64,000 nt of DNA from Psettodes erumei. Lineage: Eukaryota > Chordata > Actinopteri > Pleuronectiformes > Psettodidae. The stretch covers positions 4,840,501 to 4,904,500 of the forward strand of contig JAFBJZ010000888.1 of assembly GCA_016785225.1 (NCBI GenBank). Direction: 5' to 3'. The notes below the pieces were generated by a model. The model saw nothing but the letters and a program-made list of their open reading frames with translations. It ran no database searches and was not told where the DNA came from. Positions 1-13,900 of the stretch are shown here, piece by piece. Numbering within the stretch: the first letter of the stretch is position 1; each line of letters opens with the position of its first letter. The position numbers and the translations under genes were made by a program.

Positions 1-756
1 AATTCTGATCCATTTTGTGAAGAGAGACGAATGACAAAAGAAATGAACACATCAACCTCAGCCATTGCAGGGAATGGAAAAAGAATTGATGAAACAACTC
101 ACAACAGTGAAAATCTCTCACTGAGAGTCCACTCCTCTAGGTTTGTGTGAACCTAATGGTAATGTTAACTGAACTATATACTCTAAAGATTATTACAGCA
201 AAGATGTGTGTGTGTGTAAAGATTATTTTATATTTAGGATTAGTTGACAATATTTAAACATGCCACAAAAAATGTTTACAGTATCAAACCCAAGATAATC
301 AGGAGGTGAATGACAGAATAGTTTGAAACCCTGATGCTTTCCACTTTTACCTCATCATCTTCCTCTCCTCTCATAGTGGGAACTTTCAGGTAGGTAACAG
401 AACAAAGTGGATCCACAGACCAAAGCTGGTTTCCAAGGTAACAGCGAACAGGCCCCCTTTGCATCGAATGGCTATTTTCCACACCTGTACCTGCACCGCG
501 ATTACAGAGCAATGTATATTTCAACATGCTGGATGAACACTTGCCTGAAGCAAATGGCTGCGACAGAGGTGACCACGACATAGAGCTGAAATGCCAGAAC
601 GAGCAGTGTCCCCTCATTAGTGATATCACACTGATACTGATGCTGGCTTTTTCCTTCTGTGACATGGTCATCACTGCCATTTCACTGTTTTATGTTATCC
701 TGTTCTTGATCTTTCTTTCTCATTGTAATCTTCAGTGATGCTGGATGTGTCATTTT
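1..756. other. Upstream intergenic, no recognised feature
   Basis: About 35 kb upstream of csmd3. The stretch 276-738 is open in one frame on each strand (134 and 70 codons), less AT-rich than its surroundings, and not low-complexity. I recognise no protein family in either frame and see no paired splice sites. It could be a conserved non-coding element or chance. Confidence 0.4.
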
Positions 757-778
757 GTGTGTGTGTGTGTGTGTGTGT
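757..778. repeat. (GT)n microsatellite
   Basis: Eleven uninterrupted GT units. Confidence 0.95.
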
Positions 779-2008
779 CTTTCCCAGTCTCCCATTGCGA
801 TCTCTGACTCAAGTCTGCCAGTTCAAACCTGAGTGCAACATATAATTAGCACAATGTCCTACAGAAAGAAGAGTTATCTGACCCCAGCTGTTATGCCCCA
901 GTCTAGGGCTATAAGAGCACAACATAAGGACAAGCGGCGGAGACCAAAAATAAATGCAAAGGGAAGCAATTTATTGCTACACACAGCAACACTTGCAGTC
1001 AGTGAAGCTGGAAATCAGGTTGAACCAAAGGCCAAAACGATAAACAAAACCAAGTTATCCTATCCACATGAGTTCTGCCTAATCCCAAAGGAAACAAAGG
1101 AAACAAACAAAAAAACATTTACCAACCCTGACTCCCTGAGCGAAAAATAAAACAGGAGAAAACAGTGTCCAAATGAAGATGGTGATTCGCTCCTACTGCT
1201 TCGTGTCTGAGTTATTTACAAAGTGTACAAAGAAAATATTAGAGACACAGCCCAAAACTAACAGTAAATACTCAAGTAAGCAAAGGTTGTTTAAACTCAC
1301 CAGACAAAAAAAACACACAAAAATGTTTCACAAGGGTCGGAATCTGAGGAGTAAATTTGGAGAACCCAGACATGAAATGGGCCAGTTATTTGAAGGTATA
1401 CTCATTTTAAGGTGGAGATTTAATTAATTCATCGGCTACTTGAAATAATCTAACCCGTCAGAATTGAAATAATAGTAATTACACCTGCGATTAAATAAGC
1501 AACACAAATCATTAAACAAGGGTTTAATAATTAAAAGCGGTTTGTTTATTTCATCAGGATTATATGGGTGTGGTTTAATAAGATTTGACTGGCAGTGGTC
1601 TGCAAATATCCACACTTTCTGACTGAAATGTTACTGCACCCTGAACAGTACAGTATGTGACTTCACTGTTTCCAGTTCAAACCAGTGGGAACACAGACAG
1701 AAACACAAATCCAGAAAGGATAAATAGTGATGAAATAATGGGTTGGGTTTCCAGCACCTCTGATTTTCAAAGAATTTAGCCAAAATGTCTGACAATTCAA
1801 GGCATTTTGAAATAAAGTTTATGGAGTGCTTTTGTTTTTTTCCTCAGGTTCGTCCCTGTCCTCCTGGGCCAGTCGACAAACAGTTTAATGATATCGCAGA
1901 CATTGTAATTTGTGTGCATCCTAATGACTGTTGCCCTGAGCTGTTTGCACAGTTTCCCATGTGAAGGTCAGCGTGGCATCACAGCAGACGTTAAAGACAA
2001 TCTCAGTT
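779..2008. other. Upstream intergenic, A-rich
   Basis: Two consecutive open frames (833-1150 and 1173-1427, + strand) are A-rich and lysine-heavy by composition; neither matches a family I know. The block around 830-1330 has the texture of a decayed interspersed repeat, but no termini are visible. The stretch 1420-1580 is very AT-rich with several TAAT cores. No gene is supported. Confidence 0.35.
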
Positions 2009-2032
2009 ACACACACACACACACACACACAC
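2009..2032. repeat. (AC)n microsatellite
   Basis: Twelve AC units. Confidence 0.95.
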
Positions 2033-3240
2033 TGATAGGTGAGCTGCATGCATGCATCACATGCATGTTTAGGCACAGATGAATAGGCTGCTTCAGCACG
2101 CATACATCCTGCATTACTGCATACACTGCCTGTCATGAAAATTGTTCATGTGTACCCTTCCCATATTTCTCTCCTTTCATCACAGTGACAGTTTGTACAC
2201 CAGTGGGGTTATTTTCCTCTGGCAAATGAAATGTATTTTCTGTATCAGAATGTATTTAAAGGTCCTTTTCATTTCCCTGACATGTTGGAAACAAGCTTTT
2301 CAGAGTGTGAGGCATATTTGTTGTCTTGTTGGCAGTTAGCTGCATTGTTGAGATGCTGTAAATTGGCTTTTATTGCTCTGATTATGGAGAGTCAGTCAAG
2401 GTGATGTAACAATCAGACAAATCATTCTATTGTGCATCCTTATGTTTGCAGAGATGCATCTGTAGTCTGTAATGAAAGCGTGTGATGAATGTGCTCTTCA
2501 GGACAAGGCTGCCAACACTGTTACTGCTTTACTACCTTTTGGACTTAAGGCAGTCTGCTGTAGCTCAGAAAGAATTTCTCTGTTATGATCGACATCAAGG
2601 TGATTCAAAATCAGCCATTACACATGGCTGGTGGCTCATTAATCAAGAAGGACATTTTAGGAGTTGATATGGAAGGGCTCTGGTCAAAACTAATCTCATA
2701 TGACAATTTTTATATTCAAGCAGGCCAATTTAGATTAAGAACATAAAGACCAAATTAAGAAGACAAAGGCCAAAGTCACAGAATGAAAATGAGCACAGAC
2801 ATGATGAAACGACTCTAGTTTAATTAACCCTGACATAATCTTCATATCATGCATGCACTCCATGTCCTCTGAGTCAAAAAAGACAGACCCTTGCCTTGGT
2901 GTTCATTAAATTTCAACCCCAAAAAAGTTTTGTATGAAGACACAATCTGACATCCATCAATAACTTTGCTGAACTGCTGCATTTTAAAAGAAGAAAAACA
3001 TTTAACAGGGAGACAGTATTTGCAAAAAAAAACCAAGTGTTTGATGACGTAGGTGTTTTAACTTGAATTGTAAACATTTTACAATATCACTTCACACTGA
3101 GTAAAACTAAAATTGATGAAAATAAATGTAGGGCCTTTTTCCTGGTTTGGATGTTTATATTCACAAAATCAATATCTGATTTAAGAATCCAAAGGAAAAA
3201 GCTGTATAAGGTACACTATTTATTTATTTGGTGGGGGGTC
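2033..3240. other. Upstream intergenic, nothing recognised
   Basis: AT-rich single-copy-looking sequence; short open frames only, none with recognisable domains. Confidence 0.4.
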
Positions 3241-3279
3241 AGCACCAGTTCAGGTTATTTTATCAGACTCTTGATGGAC

Positions 3280-3500
3280 CCTGGTGTGTTTCTTGTTTTA
3301 TTTTGCAGGTTTTCCTTGTATGTCTTTTGTGTCTATTTACTTCCTTTGTATGTTTCCCCTCCTGTGTGATTGTCTGCCCTGCCCTAATGTTTTCCACCTG
3401 TGCCCTCATGGATCTTTTTTTCCTTTGCTTTCAGAGGTTTTCAGGAAGGTTTTTTCTCCTTGTTTCTTGGAACCAGGAAGTTAATTTTCTCACACTCACC
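3280..3500 (+). repeat. Degraded interspersed repeat, copy 1
   Basis: The core around 3355-3410 (CCTGTGTGATTGTCTGCCCT, then GCCCTAATG and CCACCTGTGCCC) aligns with 20455-20505 in the same orientation (CCTGTGTGGTTGCCTGTCCT, then GCCCTAAATTG and CACATGTGCCC). Flanks are also alike: T-rich, with runs of CTTGTTT, and a CCTTCC or TTTCCTT tail. The open frames here (72, 127 and 66 codons) are by-products of the T-rich composition. The transposon class cannot be resolved; it looks like a dispersed fish repeat. Confidence 0.55.
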
Positions 3501-4822
3501 TGTGTTGTCTGCTTTTGGGTCCTGAACTGTACACACTATGTAATAGTTTTACATTCTTTGGGCAGGCTTTGCTCAGCCTGTAGACGCATCACAAGCGGCT
3601 GCTTGTCCTAAGGGGTTTTAAATAACTGATCGTACAATCAAATGGCCTTCATGTTAAACACCTTTTCAGACACTGTGAGATTAGAATTCTTCTTAGCTCC
3701 TTTCAATTATTCATTGAATCTGGTTGGACCTGAGACTCATGGAGTGTGACAAAATGCCTGTTTTGGACATTTTGTGAGATCTATTCCACCTGTTAAAATA
3801 TTCTCACCTGTTTTTTGGGGAGCTGAATTGTCTTCCATTAAATGGCTGTGATGCACTTTCTTCGCCTTAACCTTGAATTCTATTCTACAAAAAAGGGAAC
3901 CTCAGAGCACTCCCAAGGGCTCCGGAATGAAACACTTTTACACTGCACAAAGCCAAGTGTAAAGGAAATACAATGTGGATAATGTGTCAGGTGGTACAGT
4001 GGAAGTCAGACATATAAACAACATTCTCACTGCAGACATGTACTGGCAGCAGATAACTAAATGCAGCTTTAAGTCATCACATTAAATAAATATGTTTCAG
4101 TGATTCTCTTCCAGTGATGCTTTCCTTCCATGGGGGGAAATTTTAAAGCCAGTATAGGCTCACTCCTAAATTTGTCATACCCTACAGCACCCAAAGACGT
4201 CTGTTTGAAATTATGATCGATGGAATATCATAAAAAACTGAAAAATTAAGTCTTGGCCATTACAAACTTTGCACACTGCTCTGTTCTGCATGAAATGATC
4301 ATTTCTTTCAGTATATAAAACCATTGTCATTCATTGCAACAAAAATGTTCCCGGTAAAGCAAATGTGAGACTGTAGATGGTAATTGCTTGCATTAGAATT
4401 CAGGATGAATCAGATATTTCTACCTCTACCTAAAATGGTTTTAGAAAAAGCACACACAGCATTGTAAAGGATGCAAACGTTGACCTGCGATGTCTAGCTC
4501 CCTTTCTTTTAACTCGCATTCTCCTTTCACACAGCAAGTCAATTGCAGATGTCACATTATGGATGCTTTGAAAAGTCACATTTGTTAGTAAAACCATGTA
4601 CAATAAAGCATTTGGGAAACGTTTGTATGATACAGGGACCTGATCAGACATGGTGGTGTACCAGGTGCACTTACTTATGCAGGGATTGTAATTGCAGTGG
4701 GTTTTAGAGACAGGGTAGAGAATACAGCAATCTAAGCAGGTGAATTGGCAGCTTTGTCATTGCTGTGCTGAGCAGACTGCTAAATAAGGTCCTCTGTTGT
4801 CCAGAGAAAGAGCTGGGAATGT

Positions 4823-5033
4823 GGTAAGGGGAGAGAGGGAGCAAGAGAGAGGGAGGGAGAGAGAGATGGGACAAGGGATACTGAGGAGGACCAAGGGCGA
4901 CACAGAGAGGGAGAGAATCAGCAAAAAAGATAGAGAGGCAGGGAGGTGGGGAGGGGGAGAGACCAAGGGAATATAGACGGCAAGCATGGAGCAGTGAGGA
5001 CAATGGAGGGTAAGGGAGGGAGAGAGTGTGAGA
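4823..5033. repeat. Purine-rich (GA/GGA) tract
   Basis: About 210 bases with long runs of G and A and few pyrimidines on the + strand, dominated by GAGAGGGAG-type words. Such homopurine-homopyrimidine tracts can form triplex (H-) DNA. The 169-codon and 76-codon antisense frames here are composition artefacts rich in Ser, Pro and Leu. Confidence 0.8.
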
Positions 5034-6152
5034 CGAGCACCTTAGAAAATCAAGCAGCCAGTCTATTCCCCAGAGAGGCAGCAAGGCTGGCTGTGGCTGA
5101 CTGATCCAGTGCTGTGCTGCACTGTGTGAAAGGGGCCAATAACAAGCTGAGTAATGGGATTGTGCCACTGCAGATTGTGTGTGAACAGGTTGGGTCCTTG
5201 GGTGTTCCCACATGTCGAGTTAGCACTGGCCTGAATAAGACCAGACTGAACGAGAACCAGGTCTGCCCGTTATGCTCAACGGCTATAGTGTTATCACTTT
5301 AGTTTTAGCGGATGAAGCTTGGGATGTTCTTTTTTTCTTGCTTTCAACAAATCCAATGAAAAGACCAAATGCAACAATGAAGTGATCCTATGAAGAATAC
5401 ATAGCTTATTTCTGTGTGCCATAAAGCTCCACTGTTGTCCAAAGAAACTTTGAAAACTACTCAGTGTACCACACTGTTGCACTGTGTACCGTGTCCCTTT
5501 ATTACAATAAACATGGGCACTGCAGTATAAAGTATGTTTTTACTCCAGCTGAAAATAGTCCCCAACATATACACTATTTACTCCTTCTACTAGATGCTTG
5601 ATGAAATGACAAACAGATGAAATGGAAAAAAACTAAATTTGGAAGGAGAAGAACTCATATGTTAATTTAAAATCAACACATGGCCTAATCTTGAACTGTG
5701 CTCCAAAAGTCATGTTGCTCTGTTCATTTGTGGCTTCTCCACAGCTGCTAGTGACAGGCTACCAGCAGAGGCCAGCTTTGTTGTTGTGGTACTGTTACTG
5801 TAAACATTACAGTGTAAAGTATTGTGATTTTACGTCAGACAGCCTTGCCTTTGACGTATTCATCAATGGGATACATATCCAAAATGCTTCTGTAGCAGTA
5901 TTTACATTTTATTGTTACCATTTAACTCAGAAGCCAGTTTATTTGATATACCTAATCATAGCTAAAGATGCAGCAGCCAAGCCTTCATGATGGTTGTACT
6001 GCATTATCTTGTGCGATGTTTCCAATATTCAGTCCAGTCGCCATAGGAATTATTTCATACTAAGTACTGAAAACATCTCTTAGTACTCAATGTATTTATA
6101 TGCATTGTAATCATTTTTGCACTGGGACTGATCATCTGCTTTATCCTGTGGT

Positions 6153-6182
6153 AGATCAAACTACCCCATGGTAGTTTGATCT
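6153..6182. repeat. Perfect 13-bp inverted repeat (hairpin)
   Basis: AGATCAAACTACC at 6153-6165 and GGTAGTTTGATCT at 6170-6182 are exact reverse complements with a 4-base loop CCAT. It is not followed by a T run that would suggest a small-RNA gene. Confidence 0.7.
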
Positions 6183-9100
6183 CCAAAGTCCACAGATTTA
6201 TGAATGTTTTATCATAAGACGGGGCTTATAATTACCACAGCAAATGCTTCTGAGAGTATGTTGTCAGTACGTTGGCTCTGTGTTTCTTGTTTGTAGAGTT
6301 TACTGAGCACTGCATCCGTGACTTTGCGAGCTTGATCATTTCCAGGACTCGGCTATCTTGACAAGAAATCTCTGCGGTTTATCTTACCAGCATTTAGCTG
6401 AATTATTTCCTTCCTTGCTTGCTAGTTTGCTTCATTTTCCAGTAGCAAAGAAAGCAGTTTCTAAATCTGCCAAGGGCAAATCAAAGTGAACAAAAGATCA
6501 TGACAGTACTTTGTTCCCAGTGTAACTGGACATTAAATGGTTATTAAGGATATCCAAATCTCTGTTCATCTATTTGTCTCTGTATATGTTTGCCTGTCTT
6601 AAAGGATGAGATCTTCTTCTGAAGTGAATCAGTGGGCCACATATTGATGTGTGGTTTAGTTACTATAGTTCACACAATGTCAGTCTGGATTAGAGCCTCG
6701 ACTGCTCAACATACCCCACCACCCCCCCCGCTTTGAAGCCGTCTTGCTCCACGTCCTGCCACCGCTTTTGCTCACATTTAGTACGTCCCATTGCATTAGT
6801 CTCACTCTGTCCCTCACCTTGTGGCTCAACTCGAGCTGCTGCCGCAGCCATTTCCTACTCTCTCTGATATTTGTCCATCACATCAGTTGCTCGTGCCTGT
6901 GTGTGTGCGCATGCATGAGTGTGTGTCAGTTAGCTGTAGTGATATGATGTAGCTGCGCACATGTGCTCAATGCGTTGTAGTCATGAAAGGTGTTGCTAAT
7001 GCTTGGCTTAAAGCAATATGAAGATGCTGGCGTACATACAGCCTAAAAGGATGAATGTGTTGCCAAATTTATAGCAGTATGCTACACCAACACAAAATAC
7101 ATTCAATTGTCCACACGATGAGTCAGAGGCAATACAAAATGATTTTTTTCCTTCTTTTTCTGGGGGAAATTTGAACAGTATTGATTTAAGATTATTCAAA
7201 TGAACTTCCCACTTGCTATGCATGTCGAAAGCAGAATATAATTCATTGGCTAGCAACCAGAGCCACAATTAGGCTACTGCTTGTATTTTGCTTTCATACA
7301 GATGTAACAGTCTTTGCAAGAAGAAACAGTCTCTGGCTCTGTGCTGGTAACTGCAGAAAGCACTTTACAACTCCTTCAAAACACCTTCATTTTCCAAAGA
7401 ATTTCAGGCCTCTGACATCTCATTACTTTGGCTTAACTAGTCAAAAGTGCCACCTCTGACAGCACCGAGGGGGCTACAGATGATGGCCTAAGGGTTTATT
7501 CATAACCTGTGGCTCTGTGTTATCTTACTCTGCCAAGGTACTGAGGGATGGAGAGGAGCAAGGGAACAGGAGAGTTTAACTGGCTAGAACTGTCTTACAC
7601 CTGATTTAAACTTGACCTTGAACTTGTTGTGCACTACAAGTAAATTAGTTTTTTTCTGTTTGCATTTAATGTCAGAGTCATTACTTCAGCTAAAAGGTCG
7701 CTTTCTCTGTGCTTAACATTTCATTCTGCCACAGTGTAATTTTGTGCATGAAAAAAATGGGAGTGCTCTATCAGATCAGATTTTGCTGAACAGCAAAGAA
7801 AGCGGAAAGCGGAGTGGAAGTCACCGATCCATTTAAGACTTATGTGAATTACTGAAAAAACAGAAGAAATGGGACCCTCCTGCAAACATTGTATGTACAG
7901 TGGTGATCTCACATTGCACTCCAAAGCATGAGCAAACAGGCAAACTGCCTCCTTCTCCATCACCAAAAGACAATTTGTTTTCACTTCAGCTTGACCTCTA
8001 TCTGCATTATGTCCCATTACAGCATCCTATTGCAAAGCATATACAGCAAAGTCATCACATTAAGGTTGGATTGGGCCTTTAACAGATAGATATTACTGTA
8101 CAGTGCATTGATGTAACCATTATTTGCCCAGCACCAAATGAGACAGATACCGTTAGCGACCAGCTACTGAACATAGTGGAGCAGTTAGTGGCTAAAGAGA
8201 ATTATATTTCCCCTATATTTTTTGATGGAAAACCTGCTTTACAAACTGAATTTCACTTTGAAAAGCCCGGGTGTTAACCACTAACAGATGGTTTAATGAA
8301 AGATGCAAATCCATTTCATTTTGGGATGTGAACTGGGGACATACACAGACTAAAATTCTGGATACTTCTGCCAGTGCTGCATCAATTTAAGAATCTACCT
8401 CTTGTAACACCCATCTTTATGAAACTGTAGTATTGCTGTAAGTCGCAGGTGCACTGTTTGGAGTCATCTCTTTGAATGCAATCAGAATCAAGGCTGAAAG
8501 AAAAGAATAGTACATGTTGGTGTAAAATGACATAAATTCATATTTAGGGCAAGAATTGAGACGACAGCTGTAGTGGACTGCTCCTGTATGAGAGGAAGTA
8601 TGACTCCAACAATCCGAGTCAGTGGTAATTAGGCTGGTGGATAGATACAATTTATTATGCCCAGAGAGAGACATGGCTGTAGCCCTGTGTTCCCCCGTAA
8701 TCCTTCCACTGTGCTGCCCATTATGACTCAGCCCCAATCTCCTATACTGAAAGTCATCACTTTCCTCCAGCCACGGTGGGCCAGATGAGCCAGGTGCCTC
8801 AGGCTTACTGACACCAGCCTGGTCTCTGGTGACTGAAGTCACCTCAGCACAGAGCCGAAGCTTCCTTCTCTCAGGCTGAATAGGGCTGAAGGGAGCACCA
8901 TTTAGTTCGCCTTGTTTAAAGATAAGATAAGGCTAACGAGTGTAATAGCTCCTCAGGGAAATAGATACTCAGAATAATAGAGATCCACTGTTCCTATCAG
9001 ACCAGGTATACTGGACAGAGCAAAGGTTTTTGGTTGGTTTAAAAAGCCCTGATGAGCTCTGCTTTGCATTGGAAGTCATACTAATGACTGTGGTATATCA

Positions 9101-10867
9101 GTTGCTAATCAACACAGTGAAGGAAAATCATTCAATACCTTTTGTTCATTTGAGTTTTGTTTGTTGAAAGAAAAAATAAATCCAAGACAGATGATAAAAC
9201 TTCAGAATGATTTCGAGGAGGTGTGTATAAGTGCTATCCCCACCCCCTTTTTTCCAGTCTAAACCTTCTTTCCTTATTTCTCTTCATGAATCTTTCATGC
9301 AAAGCCAGAATCTTCCCAACAGCTTTGTGCAGAGACTCTTAGGGACACAGGTCAAAACCTAAAGCAAAAGCATATTCCACCGAATGCCATAGGGCTCAGA
9401 GGGCATCATGCCCCGGGGCGATATTCTTACTTTTTAAAAGGAAGGTTTGAAGCTCTTGTTTCAGGTATTTTTTTTACTTAACACTGATTGCCAGCCCCCA
9501 TTCAGTTTAAAAGGCACCACAAGACTCTTGTTGAGTCAGAAGAGGCTTTGGCCATCATGTTTTTCACTGCAGCTAAAACCAAATACAGCTCTGAAAATGA
9601 ATCAAAGTATCAAAAATCTCCTTGAGAAATCATCATGCTCGACCTGCTTGCTATGTTATTCTAAAGGGCACCCACAGCCGGTCAGTGTCAGAATATTGTT
9701 TTTGTCAGTCAAACAGTGCAAAACAAGAAGCAACTAAACTAAAAGTTATCATTATAGCAATTTCAGGTATCCCTTCAATTACAAAATGCACAAATAACCA
9801 GTAATCTGACCCTGTTAACGAGTGATCCTATCCATGAACAGCAGTAGTCATTATGGGATCAAGCATACGAGAGAAATGAAAGCATAGCAGGTTTTTCTCT
9901 GTTTGAAATCCTGGACATCTTTTTATAAAATGTTAGCTGTGGGCAGAAGCGTTGTCCCTTCTTCCTCCACCTTTTACTTCATGAAGTCAAAGCCTGTGCT
10001 GCACCCTGAAGTTTTAGTCCATCCCCAAGCCAATTTAAATTTCAGCACTATGACAATTTGCTCTGGGTTTGTTGCACAAAAGATCATTGTTGCACACTGA
10101 TTTTGACCTTGTGAAAGTGCTAATTATTTGGAAAAGGTGGTATTATTTCCCATTTATTTGATGTCACAGCTGGAGTCTGGCATACTTTCAAAACAAGCAT
10201 TTAATGTGATTCAGTTGGGGATACAGAGTAGTGCAACTAAAATAAGTGATACTATCTAGCTGTCGCTGATATTGTTTGTTAGATGTAGAGCATCGCTCTG
10301 CTCCCTTAGTTTACTGGGTCCCTGGCTCTCCATCATCTCTGGTGAACTATTGTGTTATTGAAGCAGTGTGTTCTTCCGGTCGACATCAGGAAGCTCTTAA
10401 TGCCTTCCTGCATCTTTTTATTGCTTCTGATACTGTCTCTCTCTCTGGATTTTTATAGCGTCGCATAATGCAAGTAGATTTGGTTAACTTTGAGAAGCTG
10501 TTGAAAAGTAGCATCCTTTCAGAGTGTTGCACACCAGAGGCAGCAAATGATTTCATGGGGCATACTTTGCATGCCATTGGTTATAAATGGTTCAGCACAT
10601 CCAACCCATCCATCATGATCTCATGAGGGTGCATTATAAGATGCATGTGTTCTCTGACCCCTACCTTTGCTTCTACACAGATTGAAAAACCTCTCTGAAC
10701 AGAGGCATGGCCAAGTGAAAAAAGTAGTGGTACCTCTCTGCCCTGCTGGATAAACACTCAGAGTGGAGCACAACATCCCTGACTTCCTTTTTAAATATTT
10801 CATTCAATTTTTGTATAATACAAAAGGTTAGAATCCAGATTTAACTGGTAATGACACAATGAAAGTG

Positions 10868-10868
<1 letters not shown>

Positions 10869-10918
<50 letters not shown>
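10869..10918. repeat. (TG)25 microsatellite
   Basis: Fifty uninterrupted bases of TG, the longest pure dinucleotide run in the window. The antisense open frame across it is a repeat artefact. Confidence 0.97.
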
Positions 10919-10919
<1 letters not shown>

Positions 10920-13900
10920 ATGCATGTGAGTGTCTTTCAAACAACAACAAATCTGGGTTACTGAATTCCTAACCAGAAAGGTCAGGCTGCTCACCATATG
11001 GAGTGAATATCTGGACTTGGTGTCACTCCCTATCTTTGCTTCTGGTTGTTTTGTGTCTGCACTTTAAGACCTGCATGTCACTGTGAAATATTCTAAATCA
11101 CTGCTGTTGTATGACAAACAAATACATGTGAATGAGGAAACTCACACTTCCACAGAAAAGTTGAAATACATGTGAAACATGCCTCCATTTGGTTCCTCTC
11201 ATTTTTTATTTGCTTCAAATTGTCTTTGGCACTGTGTAGCACTGGACAACTAGGGACACTGCAATACAAGCAGGGACTGGCAAATAAGAGCATGAACTCA
11301 GGGCTGAACACAATTTCAAGGCGAGCAGGCATCTACCCAAAGGCCAAGTTATGGAAGTGTAGTCCACGACTTGTAATTATGTGTTGCTGTCTCTTTTCTC
11401 CTCCAAATCAATAAACCTGATGCCTCTTTGGTGTTTTTTATTTTAGAAATGTCTAACTTCAGTCAGTCAAAAAACACTGCGAGCATAGATTTTTACAGTA
11501 TGATATTCTAACTGTGACAAAATATTACCATATTAACCATGGGTCATGTGTATAATTTCCATTCATATAATGTCACCATAACTGAGAAGATTTGCAGGCT
11601 GTATTGATGTTTCAGAGCTGGTAATAGTCACACTGCATGCTCAATCAATCATTTTACTTCTGTCTCTGATTCAACACTAAATTATCATCTTTTACATGCT
11701 GCATTGAGCTGATTTCCTGCGTGGAGATCCCTCATGCTGCCCTACAAAAAGGTAGAATGTTTTCTACCACTCTGTAATCACTCACATATTCTGATTGATA
11801 ATCCCACTTGATGTTCAGTATCAAGTGGTGATCTTAGTGCAATGGACTGCACCTCACTGGTTTAGCTGTTAATACAAAGGCTGTTTTTGGCTTTCTTTTC
11901 CTTTTGATACCTCAACCGTTCTGTAAAACTCTGCTCTGCTACCTGCTCTTACAACATATACAAACAAGTGCCACACCTTTCTCCCTGCCACTTTGGTCTG
12001 CCCAGCCCAACGTAAGAGAGTCCCAACAATCTTTTATCTGTCAGTGGTCAAATTCTTTCAAATTGTAGCCTCAGCTACTGTCACACAAACTGCCACTTCC
12101 AGCTGCTTCTCCAACAAAACACATCCCTAACTGTGGTTCATATGAATTTCTGTACATCAAAAAATGTTTTTTTTAACCTATACACCCTTACTTTTATTGG
12201 CTGAATGATTTGCGATTTCACATCATTTTCACGTTTCATATGTCTTTTTTTAATAAAATAAAACCTGACAACTATTTTGCTGCCCAGTCCTCAGTTGTTA
12301 TTTGTTTGGTCATCGGGGTCAACAAGTGCTCCCCAAATCTTGCTGGCTGCCTTAGGTACCATCCAAAAATACTGCAGTCTGAAAGCCCCTATTGTTTGAG
12401 TCTGTGTCCCACTATATATACTCTGACCAGCTTGGTTAATTTAAAATGTAATGACTTTGGAGCACCAGCTAATCACTTTTCACTGTTGTGGAGCAGAAAA
12501 AATGGCTTTTGTTGTATAATCATTATAATGCTCCTCTATGATGTACAGGACTTTACTGAACCTCTCGGCAAAATGGACCACAAGACAAATCTCTCCATTC
12601 TGGTGTTGAATCCTAAAATGAAGACGCCACAAGAAAAGAGTGATTTCGCTCTACCATTCTTCAGAATTGGCCTGGGCTCTGGGTGCACAGACATTTGTCC
12701 CATAAAATGCTTTATAAAAGGCTCTAAGTGGGACTGGCTTGGACTGATTGCATATGCGCGACCCGTAATGGTGAATTTACTTGGCCCACAGGGGAGTGAT
12801 GCTCCCTGTCTGTGTAATGCTTTGATCACCACAAGACACCAGCAGCACTGGGCATGTTCCCTACCTTTTACTCACCCTATGCCACAAGAATACATTAGCA
12901 TATTTTGCTTTAAAAGAGCTGTCGCTTGTAATCGCATGGCTGTGGATTAACAATGTCTTTAGGAAGGAAGTTTCAAGGAAGTTCGTTTTTCTTTGGCTGC
13001 GTGGAAATATTGTATGAAACATACAGTATGTCAGTTGGTGTTGTTATTTTTAACACTGTACTGCATTATCAGAGCATTGATAGTTGTGATATAGCACAAC
13101 CCACAGGAGCTTAGGGAATGCTAAAGTCCCTGTGCCATCCGATAGACCTTTTGTTACTTTTCATAAGATTTCTTGCAGCTAAGGGATTCAATTTACATGT
13201 GAAAGGTTTAGGGGCACATGCATGAACATGAACTCATACCCACTGACTTGACATCCATGAGGAGAGCACAGACTCTGGCAAGAGATGTGATTCTCAATAA
13301 TTCACATACTGTATGTATGAATACATTCGTCCCAGCGTTATTTTATACTCATAAATATGGGAATTTTGCAGCACAAAACCTTTTTTTCTGAATGCACTGC
13401 CTTAAGCTATGTCAAGTTTGAAAGGCTTTGCTTTGAGCATAGAAGAGTTGGGTCGGCATGCAATGACCAAGCATTAACTTAATATTCCTCAGGCATTTTT
13501 GTATCAGGTCTTGTTAGGGTGTTTGAGATATTCATGATTTCTGCGAAAAATTTAAGTTGTGCCCATGTTGTGGGTTCAGTAATTGAGATTTTCTTGGATT
13601 GTTTTACTGATGAGTCCCTTTGCAAGAAAAAAATATGTCTAAAAGTCAACATCAGTCATGAGATGTAACCTTACATGTTTGAAGGATATTGGCCTGTGAT
13701 GATATGATACATTTCACAGGATTTCATCACATCCTCACAAGTTATGCTTTTGTGCATGTGTCAAATATCTAATATTTCACAATGTTACTCATCCTTACCA
13801 TTCAGCCGGAATGATTTGACACAGTTGTCTCGACGTTATTTGCAAGTCAATATTTCAAGCGCTTTAAGTAAGAGGATTCAATAATTGGACATATTCTGGG

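Larger units (their letters stand above)
3502..10868. other. Upstream intergenic, no gene seen
   Basis: No host gene is recognisable. Contents worth noting are a purine-rich tract (4823-5033), a perfect 13-bp inverted repeat (6153-6182), a run of eight C (6722-6729) and scattered open frames of at most 169 codons, the longest lying antisense to the purine tract and explained by it. The open frames at 8417-8842 (-) and 9447-9737 (+) show no known domain. Confidence 0.4.

Noticed and set aside
276..680. 134-codon antisense frame at the left end
   Set aside because: No recognised domain, and another frame is open on the opposite strand; possible conserved element but not supportable as a gene.
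4704..5213. 169-codon antisense open frame, Ser/Pro/Leu-rich
   Set aside because: Explained by the purine-rich tract on the + strand.
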